Below, one piece after another: positions 1-12,800 of a DNA stretch of 64,000 bases; position 1 is the stretch's first letter, and every line of letters starts with the position of its first letter. The position numbers and the translations under genes were made by a program. The notes under the pieces are model-generated. The model did not search any database, had not been told where the DNA came from, and worked only from the letters and a program-made list of their open reading frames with translations. Source of the stretch: Capitella teleta (lineage: Eukaryota > Annelida > Polychaeta > Capitellidae); contig KB297495.1 of assembly GCA_000328365.1 (NCBI GenBank), positions 264,101 to 328,100 on the forward strand, written 5' to 3'.

Positions 1-40
1 CGGAAATAGATAGAATAATCATTTTGCCACCGGTCAGGCG

Positions 41-80
<40 letters not shown>

Positions 81-227
81 TCTTACTTTAACCAGCGATT
101 TTCTAGGTCACCTACCATGGTTTATCATCCTGAAACAGTAAAAAGGTCAGCCAGAGTGCACCAGTAGCAGCACCACGCATGGGCAATACTGACGCATCAC
201 TTAAAATTCAGTTCCCCATCCCTTTAA
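1..227 (+). mobile_element. Kolobok/T2-like MITE, copy 1 (cut by window edge, internally deleted)
   Basis: The sequence matches the right half of the copies at 17044-17750 and 52145-52825. It ends in the shared terminus CAGTTCCCCATCCCTTTAA at 209-227. Relative to the full copies it lacks about 230 bp between the GCACCACGCATG segment and the terminal segment. A poly-T tract (48-72) lies inside. The left end lies outside the window. Confidence 0.75.
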
Positions 228-311
228 CAGTAACTGCTGCAGGCAGAGTGTGGCTTTTGCGCTCACAGCGTGTGCCAGGCGCTGGGGCATTACGCTGCAG
301 GTGTATGCTCC

Positions 312-412
312 CGTGTTTGGGCATAAATATCCGTATCCGGTATCCGTATCCGTCGGATATTAGTAACACGGATATCCGTGTATCCGTGTTGAAGCACTAT
401 TCGCCCAGCTCT
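312..412. mobile_element. Possible hAT-type MITE fragment rich in ATCCGTAT repeats
   Basis: The stretch carries repeated ATCCGTATCC-like units and ends near TTCGCCCAGCTCTA, whose reverse complement TAGAGCTGGGCGAA resembles hAT termini. A related piece lies at 41670-41770 (GGCTGGGCAAATATCCG). I found no clear target-site duplication, so both boundaries and the family are tentative. Confidence 0.3.
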
Positions 413-427
413 AATTATGACTATGAC

Positions 428-1868
428 AGGGTTAATATTATAGGTGCCACTCAGAACCCATGCTTTATGCCTCCCATACACATGAAGTACGTAGTGTGTA
501 TTAAAATCTTTCGGAATGAACCAGGGCAAGACTTATTCGTTGGTGTTGGCGCCATAATTTATGCCTTTCTTTCTGCTTCTGAACAATACATCAAGCAACA
601 TTGAAAACTGTTGTGCAGACATATTAATATTACATGCAGTGTACCTTAATTGTAGGAATCAGCATCTGCCTTTCATGCTTTTGTTTAATTACATAATATA
701 TCTTCTTCAGTGCCAAATAAGAGGAGCGACTCTCCTGGCCTTCTTTAAATAATTTGCCTACTTCAAGGAGAGCAACAGGAATTTATGTGTCAGTCTTTTG
801 TTTTCATAGCTATATTATATGATCTTTCTAAGTATTGCTTAATTTTATGATATACAAAGGCACAGTGTAGATATGTTGCACGGAATCATGGTTGGAGATG
901 GATTAACAGAACGGCCAGATTACATGACACAATTAACATTACAAAGCATCAGTCGCTGGGATTCATCGTAGGATTACGAACAGGCCGGATTAACATGGTC
1001 GGACTGTATATGAAGTCTGGGAAGAAGACTGGAAGTTCACTCGCTCGTGCACTAGAAACCCGTTCAACACTGAACTGATTTCATTCCGGGATTCGGTGTC
1101 TGAACACCCAATTACTACGAACCCATTTAATTAGGTCAAAGTAAATGGGAGACAGAAGTATGTGTGAAATGATTTAATCATAACTAAACTCTATGATTGA
1201 AGGAGTTTCTTTACTTTAAAAGGAGATGGTATCTGTTGCCACTCCGGTCATGATTGTGTACCGGTATGTACATGCATTAGTGACTAGTACATGTATATGT
1301 ACCGGGTATGAGCATGGAAGTTAGAAAATGAGCATGTACAAATGCCACTGATTCCATTTTGTTTTCAAGCTCATGTCTCACGTAGCATAAGATATCTCTT
1401 CAGGCCTAAGAACGAAATAATTGTGATTTATTCAACATAGCATAATTATAAACGATTATATTTTCACAGAATCAGATATAGTTTCATATATACATGTCCA
1501 TGTATAATGCATCCTGTATTACAAACACACATTATTATAACATGCATATATTTTTGTTTAAATAAAATAATTGTATTGACCCCTTTTTGACTATATCAAT
1601 ACCATGTAATTATTATTCATTATCATCTGAATATGTTCAAATTTGTGAATACTTCAACAAAAACCTTTAGCCTAATATAGCGACTTGAAGTTACCTAGAA
1701 GCATCTTTGGGGAGTAATTACAAGATGGCAAAAGAACAAGCAAATAAGCAAAAGCATAATTATGTAATACACATAATAAATGGACGCAATAAAACAGTTT
1801 GTGATCTGGCAATTCCCAATGAATTGAGAAATTCCGCAATAAACACAGGTGATAGGGCAAAGAACGAG
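428..1868. other. Intergenic sequence, no gene recognised
   Basis: AT-rich DNA between repeats and the 3' end of the DD-SEFIR gene. No protein-like frame with splice signals was found. An imperfect inverted repeat of CCGGTATGTACATG type lies at about 1259-1304 and could form a hairpin. Nothing else stands out. Confidence 0.5.
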
Positions 1869-4059
1869 TTACTTTTCCGTCTTCACTTTTCGGTCAACTC
1901 CGGATTCCTCTTCTTCTTCCTCAAGTTTCTTCTTGATGTGCTGATCGACAACATTGATCGGATCTTTCAGAAAGTACAGCAGGTTATTAAGTTCTTCAGG
2001 GTAGTTAAAAATTCGGATTTTCGATGGTGAGCCATTCTTTTCAATGAGAAATGGAGGAATGTGTTTGTTGCTGGCCCCCTTACAACACAGAGGAATGAAG
2101 CGCGTGTTGCAGCCATTGGAGTTCTGGAAACTGTTGAGCATCAGGCGGTATATGAGATGCGTGGGTGTTTGCGGATTGGCTAAAGAAGCCGAGGACGAGG
2201 ACTTCAGGATTTCTAAGTAGTAATCTGGTGTGACACATACAAGGACGTATTTCACCTGTAGAAGAAAGAGAAATCAGGTTACAATGTATTGCACGCATGA
2301 TGCATGATGGGGTTTTACGGCTTCACCCAAACCATTCGGATGATACATGTACCAGCGCCAGAACAAAAGGCCCGGGACCGGGGTTTCCCCCTACTCTTAT
2401 CGATAAATCCCAAGGGTTCTTTATCCTGCATACCACCATAGACAGTAGTACACAGCGCCCGACCTTGTTACGCAGTTGGGCAGCACTGCCGAGTCACCGA
2501 AGAATTACAATTATAACGAATTACAATTATAATTCACAATCATAATGCCCGTGGCCTGATCGCGTCTCGAACCAGGGACCTCGACTCCCACGGTCGGCAT
2601 AGGATTGCAGTCAGCCGGTTAAACCGACTGAGCTATTCGGTGTCCCCTTAGATTACAATGTATAATCATGGATAAATGAATATTATGCTGTGACAGGTTT
2701 TGAATTGTTCCACAATGAGGAATAAATATACATGACCATCGAAAAATTACGACTTACTCTGTCAAATCTCTTCTGAACCGTTATGGGGTCGAATGATTGG
2801 TGGTCATCAAGAGCGATGGCAAACTTCTCTTTTTCTAACCACGAGTACATATTCAAAGCCTCTTGAACAAAATTTTTGCAGTAAGAGATGTACAATCGAA
2901 TTTTCCGCCCTGAAAAAACAAAATATATATATATATAAGTGATTTTTCAACTTAGAATCAATTTAAATTTCTACTCACTAGGTCGCTTCCCGATATGTTG
3001 AGAAGATAGACTCTGCAAACATAGAATCCAGTTAGAATATGAGACTAAAAATGTGAAGAAATACCATTTCTGGTTCTGCAAGCACTTTCTTCCATGGTTG
3101 TGACTTTTTCGTACAGGTTTCATAATACCGAAGAATACCTTTAAGATGGAAAAATTACTGCATATAATATAACATTGAAAATGAACATGATACAAACTGG
3201 GAATAAAACCAATCAGTTGGTGGATGACATCTCGTCTGTCCAGCGTGGCTAAGAGAAAGAGCATTTGACCAATGCTCCCTTCATTTTTCTCAAATTCTTC
3301 AAATATTTGTATCGCATGGAGACCACTGTGCTGAGGGTTATATGTGTGCCCTATCGCCTGAAAATATACATGCAATTAGTTTCAAGCATGGTGTACTCAG
3401 CCGTACTGAATCTTAATCTTCATTTGCATGAGAAATCTTTATCACTAAATGCTAAATAACTCCGGATTAAAATAATACATGTAGCAGTAGTGGTTTTACA
3501 GTGACTGTTCCACTATTACTCATCGGAAACCCAGGAAGAGGGGAACGCCCAACTCACTTCGATAAATAGATAAAAACATCTCCATCTTGCATACATATAC
3601 ATGTGTTACCATAGACAACAGCACAGAGTGCCCAGTCGTGTTATGCAGTTGGGCAGCACTGCAGATCAAATCACAAAGGAACAGCCAAATATTGGTATGA
3701 TTCCCTAATCATACGACCTGTGCAAATCGAGGCCTCCAAACCATGACCACAAACTTGGCTTGGTGGCATTGGTTAGCAGTGTGGTGGAATATAGTTTTAC
3801 AATATTATTTAACCTGAATTGCTTCTGGGCGGATGCCAATGGCGTGTGCGAGTGATTTCCAACATTTCCCTTCTGGCGGCTGCAGAAACTCCGCCATTCT
3901 GACACGCGCATCATGCATGACATATCTGAAGGGAATGCGCTTCAATTCCTCCAAAGTAATTTCCACATCTGGTAGAAGGTCTTGAATTTTTTCTGAGAGT
4001 TCATCATGAATGCACTGTTCGTCTTCTTCATCTCCTACGCTCATGTAGGATGACGACAT
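1869..4059 (-). CDS. Death-domain plus SEFIR-domain signalling adaptor (MyD88-like layout)
   Basis: Predicted exons, 5' to 3': 4059-3814, 3357-3210, 3138-3065, 3012-2979, 2909-2758, 2255-1869. All phases agree and the product is 346 residues. Residues about 35-131 form a death domain; visible motifs include RVRMAEFLQPPEGKCWKSLA and the final helix LDRRDVIHQL, closest in style to MyD88/IRAK death domains. Residues about 168-315 read as a SEFIR domain: IRLYISYCKNF strand, LEKEKFAIALD, VKYVLVCVTPDYY and RFIPLCC...IPPFL. The tail is charged (a Glu run, then Lys). Death domains recruit IRAK-like kinases, and SEFIR is the homotypic domain of IL-17 receptors and CIKS/Act1. A role as a cytosolic adaptor in an NF-kB-type pathway is inferred. 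The start ATG directly follows a CTTTCAG acceptor, so a 5' UTR exon probably lies upstream. Intron 5 holds a SINE. It could also be called a divergent TIR adaptor. Confidence 0.8.
2290..2652 (-). mobile_element. tRNA-derived SINE, copy 1 (full length)
   Basis: Read on the minus strand it starts with a tRNA-like head: box A TAGCTCAGTCGGTT and box B GGTTCGAGACGCG, followed by a body shared with three other copies. It is flanked by an 11-bp target-site duplication TTACAATGTAT (2279-2289 and 2653-2663). It sits in intron 5 of the DD-SEFIR gene, in the same orientation as the gene. Confidence 0.85.
3530..3665 (-). repeat. Old diverged SINE fragment
   Basis: The piece TGCAGTTGGGCAGCACTGCAG with the preceding ACCATAGACAACAGCACAGAG segment matches the SINE body, but it is more diverged and has no tRNA head. 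It lies in intron 1 of the DD-SEFIR gene. Confidence 0.55.
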
Positions 4060-5091
4060 CTGAAAGAGTATATAGATATATAAATCAATTAGCAAAAATA
4101 ATACAATTCAAATAATAATTAAATGTGAATGAATTAGCAGTGGACCAGTCAGGTCAGACCATGTCATGTTTTGTCCTGGCTCAATAGGCATGCAGTCTGC
4201 TCCAGTAGGTCCTCCAATCACTCGTCTTGCTATTTTGCTCTTTATCTGCACTCTAATTGTAATATTGTATATTGTAATATTTTTGTTCTCTGTTTAATCT
4301 GTATTGTTTTTCTTTTCTTTTCTTTTCTCTTTGTGCATCTATTACTTTACTATTTGCTAAATAAAATATCTTCTTCTAAATTTATTATAAATCCCCTTAA
4401 TTTATTTGTAATTATATAACTTTGATTCTGATGGTTTAATTTAAAATTTAAAATAAATATGATTGACAGGTGAGAAGTGAAGAATTAACACGACTGTGAC
4501 AATAATTTTATCAAAATTATATAACAATATCAACCAATAATTAATATTGTCATAATAAGTCACCCTGTATATTATATAATTATATTGTGAGAATTCTCAC
4601 AAGAGATTGAGGATTTTATTTAAAAGTTACCCAAGAGTTCTTATCACCTCTCAGAACATCACTGTGTCACACCAAGTGGCAGTGCTCAGCAGCAGCTTCT
4701 GAGTCATACACTGTCTATTATCATGTATGTAGCCAGTCAACACTGGTCAAGGTTCAGGTTCACGTTCATTGGATTAAAGTGCCTTTGTTTCGGCACTGTT
4801 AAAATCTGACGAGTTTCTCTTCTTTTTTTTTCTTCTATTTCTAAAAGATATAACCTCATAAATAATACAGTAATAATTGAAATAAAACTTAACTGGAATA
4901 ACCAACCAAACAATAACCCCTACCTCCCCCCCCCTTCCCCAAAACAACAGAACAAAATACAATATTACATTAATAGACCAACCAAAAGCATCAGCACTAG
5001 TTTGCTACTGACTAGATAACTCATAAACAAACCGAAAGTAACACTTCAAAATTATAGTAATAGAACAAACACTTTCACTTTCTTGCAAACA
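4060..5091. other. Upstream region of the DD-SEFIR gene, no coding sequence seen
   Basis: AT-rich DNA that should hold the promoter and a 5' UTR exon of the minus-strand gene. A T-rich run (4803-4835) and a C run (4926-4936) are present. I did not find a convincing TATA box or first exon. Confidence 0.4.
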
Positions 5092-6603
5092 TCAGACCAG
5101 GACCTTGCCCTCTATCTTTCTCCCTCTCTCTCCTCTTTCGCTCCTAATCTTTCCTACACTCCTCAACACCAGTCGTTCCAGGTCCGCGGATGTTACTGCG
5201 AACCCCAGCACTCCCTGCACCAAATCCTCATCTCTCCTCTCCTTTCTCCATTTCCTCATCCACTCTTCTCTCAACGTCTCATACAAAACACATTAAAACA
5301 GCATGCCTTTCAGTTTCTTCTTAAAATTGAGGATCTGCGAAAGCTCCTTGAATTAAAATTCTATTATAAGTGGAAGAGTGGAGTACTTCCGAATTATTTC
5401 AGCACTTTTATCAGTGCTGGACGAGGAGATGATCGGTTGTGGGTCCCGTTGCATCGACACCAATTCTTCCAACTGGGTCTCCGCTATTCAATTACCAACA
5501 CCGTCAACCCATTCCCACGCCATCTTCTCTCATATTCATCAACTCATTCAATAGCCTCATTTTCAAAAAGAATCAAATCTCATTTCATCAATCAATATTC
5601 ATATCAATGTTTAATAGAAAATTGCTATGTCTGCAATAACCAAAATTAATATCCTATCAATAGTTCTCTCTCCCTCTCATGCTCGTCTCATATCATTATC
5701 ATCATGAATATCGTTATCATTTCATCATCCCCCGGGGTGGCCAGCGCGAAAACGGACACTTGTTGTGCCTTAGCCTGGTCTCCCTGCATCATCATACTAT
5801 CATCATCATCATTACTACCATTAGTCTGCACCCGGAAGAAAAAAGAAAAAAGAAAAAAACAAAAAAAATTTTTTTTTTTTTTTCTCCCCGCTTAATTCAC
5901 ATTGATATATGTTGTTAAATAAATGATCTCTCTCTCTCTCTCTCTCTCTCTTCCTCTCCACATGTACACCTCCTCTCATCCTCTTCATACTTCCATCGTA
6001 CAAACTCATTCATTCTCACTGACCTCTCACCTCTCACCATCAACCTCACTCCTCTTGTCCATCCATGATACACCCAACCAACTAGTCGACACACCCAACC
6101 AACATCTCTCCTCTCTCTTTACACATCTCCAACATCCTATCCACCACAAACAAGTTGTCATCTGTTCTCCTCCCCGACCTAAACCACCTTGCACATCATC
6201 CAGAATCCTTTTCTCCTTAACCCATCTCTCCATTCTAGCTTCCTCTAACTATCGTCATAAAGACCTTATACAGAGCAGCGCTTATGACAACTGGTCTGTA
6301 ATTCCTCAAATCCCTCTTGTCCCCCCCTTGCGTAGTAGAGTTAACCTACTCGCCCTTCAGTCTTCTGGAATAACTGCCCCACTCAAAATTTCATTGAACC
6401 CTCTGAGTACCCTTCCCTTTGATTCCTCCGTTAAAGCCACACACAGATATTCTCCACACACCAGACTCATCCATCGCCTTTCCTCTCTTAATCTTGCACC
6501 ACGCCTTCTCCAGTTCCCCCATCGATATTTCTCTGTTCCCATCTACCATTTCAAACCTTTCTTTCTCTACCCCTAGCACTGCCTCGCCTGATGTATTCAA
6601 CAA
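5092..6603 (-). mobile_element. Degraded LINE, reverse-transcriptase part and C-terminus, split by another LINE
   Basis: On the minus strand 6603-6000 encodes broken reverse-transcriptase sequence: a segment of LINE-type RT N-terminal region (ELEKAWCKIKRGKAMDESG), GFNEILSGAVIPED, then GGDKRDLRNYRPVVISAALY, which is the conserved NYRP(V/I) block of LINE RTs. The C-terminal piece VQGVLGFAVTSADLERLVLR lies at 5286-5092 and matches the plus-strand fragment at 7331. Frames are interrupted by stops, so it is dead. The catalytic YADD part is missing where the second LINE sits. A TC repeat (about 5926-5956) lies within the span. Confidence 0.65.
5296..5900 (+). mobile_element. 3' end of a second LINE (CR1/L2-like), inserted in opposite orientation
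   Basis: The plus-strand frame 5296-5649 reads IEDLRKLLELKFYYKWKSGV, then LPNYFSTF and LRYSITNTVN, and ends near SFSKRIKSHFI. This matches the usual C-terminal tail of CR1/L2/Jockey-type ORF2 (LKFxYKxxxGxLP ... SxRxxxPxxWNxLP). A 3' UTR-like stretch with ATC trinucleotides follows to about 5850-5900. It separates the RT part from the C-terminal part of the minus-strand LINE, suggesting insertion into it. Confidence 0.6.
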
Positions 6604-7325
6604 CTTACCTCATACTTTCTCTATCTCCGCTACAACCACATCTTCATTCTTAATAACCTCCCACTTCCTCTGTCAAAAATTATACCAACTCTTCCTTCCC
6701 TTTACCTTGTTCGTCCAATTCTTGAGTTCCCTAAACATAAGATGAAGTTTCGTGCTACTTGTACCATGCAACCAGCCTACCAGGCTTAACGGTACTTAAC
6801 CAGGAAGTTGTTAGTAAATTTATCATTAATTCGCAATGCACCTTAGCCTAGATGAGAAGAACTAAATGCGCCGTAAGTTCTACACATTTGATCACATAAA
6901 ATGCCTAATCAATTACAAATAAGCAACTTTTATTAACGTGAAATGCGTTGAATTTTAAGTTGCTGACAGTAGGCGGGTAACGGTTCAGTGTTTACAACTT
7001 TTACTTTCAACTCATTCAAGCATACAACATCTGCCACTGCAACTGAAGCGCACTGCCACTTCGCAGGTTATTCGGTTGAATATTCAAAGTATTTTACCTG
7101 AGAATCCAACAGGTATTGTTAACTAAGAGATGGAGTCTTATTTTATGATTCAGTTGACAGTTACAGTGCCAGAGATCAGTAACTTACCATGTGGCTGTTC
7201 GATCGTCTCAGATCAACAAGGATTTTGTAGCCAATTCTGAATGAGACCAAAGGTTGTGAACCTTATGAATAATTCATGAGTGGATAAACAATTATTGCCT
7301 GCTTGAATCATAACGCATTTCAAGC

Positions 7326-7815
7326 ATGTTTTGTTTGAATACCCACTGTACGAAAGGCACAGGATTGAATGGGACAGAGTGTGGAAGATGGAGAAGGGGC
7401 AGGGAGATCCAATGAACGGAGTCCTGGGATTTGAAGTGCCGTCAGAGATGGACTGTTTAATGTTGAGAAGTGTGGGTGCGATATGGAGGGAAAGAGAGAA
7501 GCATGAGAGAGAAGAGAGTAGGGGAACGAATTGGGAACCAAGTGTTATTCCTTTTTTTTTTTTTTTTTTTTTTTTCCCCGCTCATTTGGGCCTCTGCCGT
7601 TGTGGGTTTTAAGCGTCAGTGCAATTTATTTATTTATTTTGTTCCATTATTTACCTTTGTTGCTCCATTTATCTATATTTTTTAAGTTTATCGTTATGTT
7701 TATTTTATGTTTGTTATCTCCTTAATATTTACTTATTATTTATTCTCTTGCTCCGAGGAAAATCCCGTTATTATTTTTACAGATTCCTGATATCTTTTGA
7801 CCTGACCTGACCTGC
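7326..7815 (+). mobile_element. 5'-truncated LINE 3' end with GACCT-type tail
   Basis: Residues MNGVLGFEVPSEMDCLMLRS (7414-7473) align with the C-terminus of the minus-strand LINE at 5092-5286. After a T-tract (7552-7574) and a 3' UTR it ends in a short tandem tail GACCTGACCTGACCT (7800-7814), as many CR1/L2-like LINEs do. The 5' part is absent. Confidence 0.6.
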
Positions 7816-9898
7816 ATACTTTTGCTTCTTCTAATTAACGAATGCATAGTTAGCAAGATACTCTTAAATTTTATCTTTTACATGTAAGATGTATTCTTGT
7901 ATTCCATGATGTGAGGCAATATTTGTGCATGCACAAATATGTATTTAAATTACATGTAAATATAAATATTGAGTAGTAGGTACTATAGCAGCAAATTTCA
8001 GAGGATAATTTCTTTATTTTTAAAACTTTAGACCAAGATCTGTTGTAACAGAATCTTTGTTTTAAACAAGAAAATTGTTCTAGCAGTATGAATGGTATTA
8101 ATAATTTATGCATAAATGACAATGCATGATCAATGAATTATTTTAACAAAATAACACAAAGATTTTCTTCCCAACAATCTTCCACAAATCTTTATTAAAC
8201 GAACCTTCTGCCTTGAATCCATTAGTGAAGAAATGCCTCAACAAAGCATATGAAGCACACAGGCCACTCAAAATGAAATGAGCGTTTAACATCCTCTACT
8301 TAAGTGAGGAGTTGTAACAAAATGGCAGAAAAACAAACCACTAAGGTATATAGAGAAGAATACGAAAAAGGGGTGGTTCTGTCAAAATAATCATTCAAAA
8401 TCATCCACCATAGAATAGAAGTTACGCTTTAAGTTAAACAGATCTCGTCTTAAGGTTAAGAGGCCCATCAGTCAGGATATAACATTTGAGAAAGAAAAAG
8501 AAAAATAATCATATTCACTGTTCTTCCACAAAAATTTAGAATTTTTTTTTTTGAAGGGGGGTGGGGGTGGGGGTGGGGGTAGTACGTGTCAATTGGTTTT
8601 TTTTCAGATTTTTTTATATCATTATTTTTCTTAAAATAGATTGAGTAATTCTAGAACGACAAAAAACAACACGGTGATTAAAAGTCACAGTACGCGCATG
8701 GGAGTGAAAGTGAATTAAAAACCGCGTATCACAAGAAGTAGGAGCACTTAATTGGAAAAAAAAAATTAAAAAATTAAAAATAACTTGAAGAGAAAACTTT
8801 GGAAAATAACTAGGAAATATTCTTGCTTCATAAAATTAAAAATTAATTCTTCTTAATGACCAGAAACTCATAAGAAACATCTACAAGGAATATTTAACAG
8901 AATGCCAAGGAAATAACAAGCAGAGAATCTAGTCTCCTTATACACTAATAATAAGAATACTATATGTTCTTCTGAAAAGTTATCTAACGTAAACATCTTC
9001 ACTGGTTTATGTTGTCTAAATGATATTCAATATGCTTGATGTTCGTAATAATATAACAGTAACAAATGTATTTTGTACATGGCTGTGGGAACAAGAAGGA
9101 TAATAGCCAATATCGGCCGATATAAGTAGCGTACAGATGTGATTGACCCACTTACAATGGGACCAGAGTGCATAAAATACCTCTAAACGTTTTATTTTTC
9201 AAGAATAAAACATTCAGTGCATGAATTAAGGGGCGGGAAGTGCGCGGTTACCGAAAACAAACCCAAAAAATGCTACTGCTTCTATAGTAACTATGTACGT
9301 GCTTCAAGTTTTATAGATGATTTTTATTTTTATCTCATCAAGAGTGAATAAAACTAAGAAAACAATAAATAAAAAGAATTTAAATATTTTACCAGGCTAA
9401 CTAACGGATGAGAATAAAATAAAAAATAAAACAAGCAAACAAACATTTTGAAACGAAGCACAATAGGATCAGCATCAGAACACAAGAGCAAAATGTATCT
9501 AATTAATAATCTGCAGTCATCTAAAAGCAAAGGGAGAAATGTAAAAAAAAGTAATTGTCATACTGCAGTGCAAAAAAAAAAAAAATCATGAAAATAAACA
9601 TGTATTTGAAAAAGGATAAAAAATAAAAAATAATAAAAATAATGAGAACAGAAACTGATCATCATTCAGCAGCTAACTTGAAAAAATATTCTTAAAAATT
9701 GAAAGAAAAAACTATTTAAGAAAAGAAGTGCTCGGTCAAAATAAACAACCCTCGCTACCCCTATGATAAGATTCTGTTAGTGTGGTGATAACATATAGGT
9801 AGATATTAGCCATTAGATGTTCCAAAGATCTATTACTGCAAGAGAACTGCCGAGGGTAAGCGAGGGGGAAGGGGGGGAGGGAGGGGTCTTATGATATA
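7816..9898. other. Long AT-rich intergenic region with a G-run cluster
   Basis: No exon or recognised repeat seen in about 2 kb downstream of PURA. The only marked local feature is a G-rich run at 8555-8580 with four runs of five or more G separated by single T, a strong G-quadruplex motif, next to an oligo-T. Confidence 0.45.
8555..8580 (+). other. G-quadruplex motif
   Basis: Four G-runs (6,5,5,5) with one-base T loops. Such one-base loops favour very stable parallel quadruplexes. No gene is close enough to assign a regulatory role. Confidence 0.6.
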
Positions 9899-12800
9899 TC
9901 AGTTGCTGGGGGAGAGATCAAGGTCCTGCTCTGGACCCGACTCAGCCCCTCCACCCGGACCCTCCACCTCCTTGCTAGCGCTGCTCTCGACAAAACTGGA
10001 CAGGACATCTCTGAATCTCCCCCATGACCTCTCTGGAATGGTGATGGCAGTACGGAAGTTGGTGCGAACCTGCAACAGAGGGCACTGAGCGTGAATCAAA
10101 ACATCAAAGTGCCGCTTACTTCAGATATCCGCATAAAGGTTCCTCGTCTGTTTTGGCCAACATCAAAATAGAACATTTTGTGCTCAACTCTCATTGATTT
10201 CGGTTCTGGTAATTCTCCTTGGCTCTCTGCTAACACAAGTGAAACACAATCAGACATTAGGCAAGAAACACAAGAGAACCAAACAGACCATGATCATCTG
10301 TACCAAACTCCTCGAGGAGGTCAGTGAGTGCATCACGGAACTCTATCATGCCTTGCGCAGGGATGGCAATCTGCGATCGATTCACGGATCTCGGAAATAT
10401 TTGAGACACCTAACAAATGATTTGACATCAAGCGATACATTCATTTTATCTAACATACTCTAAGGAAACGGCCACGTTGGTTCTCTTTCAGATCCAAGTA
10501 GTAGCGTCTGTTGTCCTTCACCATGCTTTCGCTCTTCAGTTTACCATCCTCTGGAACAGACTCTTGAGAAGGAGGACCTGTGAGAACGTAGACAAGTGAA
10601 GAAAATAGGCAGCCGAGATTCTCACCTAATGAAGCGTAGTGATCACTGAAGTCCGTCAGGTGATCTCTGAATTCGGCTGCCGTAGACATTGCCAGAAGGA
10701 GGCGACTCTTCTTTCCACCCGCACCGACCTGAAGAAATAAACGCAAATACCATACATGTAGTCTGTGCAATCTTACATTCATTTCATTATCTGATAATTA
10801 TTGTATGACGCTGTCATCTGACCGATGATCAATGCCTTCGTGGCCAGCACACTGGACTTCTGCAATTCTCTCCTGTACGCGGAACAAAAGTCAAAGTGGC
10901 AGGGGACTCCAACGGCCTCAGCACCGTGCGCGGCACTGGCAAGCATTAAAACATCACCCCAGTTCTACAAATTCTCCATTGATTGTCGGTAGAAGAAATT
11001 AACGATCAGTTCCCACATATTCGCATGGACAATTCATGGCACATGGCTCCAATATTTGAATCAAATTAGATCGTTGGAATTGAAATCCTAAGTGGTCATC
11101 AGAACTCATTACATGTGGTAGGTCACCGAATAAGGGATATTCGACCACTGGTATTAACCAAACAAAGATAGGGTCATAATTATCAACAAAAAGCATTTCT
11201 TTGTGGCAGTGAATCATTATCACATTTCCTACCCAATCACCACTTTGTCAGCATGTGGCATGATGGGGTTTTACGGCTCCATCCAAACCATTCGCGTGAT
11301 ATGGGCGCCAGAACAGAAGGCCCAAGACAGGGGTTTCCCCTTAAGGTTATCAATAAATCCCAAGGGTTCTTTATCCAGCATACCTCCATGGACAGTAGTA
11401 CACAGCGCCCGGCCTTGCTACGCAGTTGGGCAGCACTGCAGAATCACCGGAGAATTATAATTATAACGAATTACAATTATAAGTAACTCACAATAGTTCA
11501 TAATGCCCGCGGCCTGATCGGGTCTCCAACCCTGGACCTCGACCTCCACGTCGACATAGGATTGTAGTCACCCAGTCAAACCAGCTGAGCTACTCAGTGC
11601 CCGTCAACACTTTGTAATACCAATACGAATAATTGTTTATTATATAAAGTTTGAAAAGAAAATTTAACAGAATCATGACATTACTGACTTTTACTGATTT
11701 CAAGTTTAAAAATCTGATTTTACTTTTACTGCATTCTTAGTTTTACTAACTTTACTTATTTTACAGATCCTTTGGGAACACTGTACACAACCCAGCTCAC
11801 ATAACCTCCTCCGCTCATACACGCCACATGTGTGTCCAATGGACTCCTTGCGATTCCCCTGACACGCCTAGTTACAGCAGAAAACAGTCCTTTTGAATAT
11901 GTGACACGTCATCTTTGAAATAGTCTGCCCCAATGGATGCCAAGCAGCCTATCACTCATCGCTTTTAAAACTGCCATTAATGACATTTTCCAACACATTT
12001 CGCCAGTGATTATACTTTGTTTCAATTTTTTTATCATTCTATACAGTTACACCTGATTTCAACAGTGCTACTGAGCATTATTATGGATTCTTTAGCTCTA
12101 TACAGAGTGGGTCAAAAGCAGTCTATCTACTCCATGTTATAAACCAAACTCTAAAATTTGCTAAAATGTATCAACTATTCAAAAAAATAACAACCTGGTA
12201 TGGATTGACTGCTATTCTGTGCCCGTTTTTGCAAAGAAATAAAGTAAAAAGTATATTTTGAATGAAGGAGGATCATTTAAATGTGAGTAGTGAGTGATCG
12301 CGAAGAGAACAAAATCAGATGAGCCCCTAAAAGAGCATTAAGGAATGTCATCTCGTGTATGGCGCTTCAATACAAACTTTCTGCATTGTTTTGATTTTAA
12401 GATATAAACAATAGTGCTACTGTCGCAACAATAGCACTCTCAAACAAGACAATACTCTAGAACAGGAGATTTTCGCGCCGCATGAAATTCAACTGCAAAA
12501 ATTAGATGCCCGCGAAATCTTTCTGGGTGATGTTATACTATATGACCCAAAACGCTTGACCGTGAATAATTGGTGCCGCGAAAAAAGGCCTCAGCCATCA
12601 AACTGTGAAATCTGCAGTCAGCAGAAATTTCCTTTTCTGCAGTAGTACGAGAGCTTTGCCTTAATTATGCATTCAATGGATACATACTTGGTCCGGGGCC
12701 CTGTTGGCCGCCAAATGTGGAAATATCGCGGAATGATGAGTGCACTCTATTCATTGAGATAAATAGGCATAAAAATATTTAATGTTGATGATATTGGAAT

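Noticed and set aside
2521-2645. Possible functional tRNA gene in the SINE head
   Set aside because: Box A and B are there, but the body and target-site duplication show it is part of a SINE; the same holds for the other copies.
5923-6576. 217-residue plus-strand frame rich in Ser, Leu and Pro
   Set aside because: Antisense of the degraded LINE reverse transcriptase with a TC repeat at its start; composition is low-complexity.
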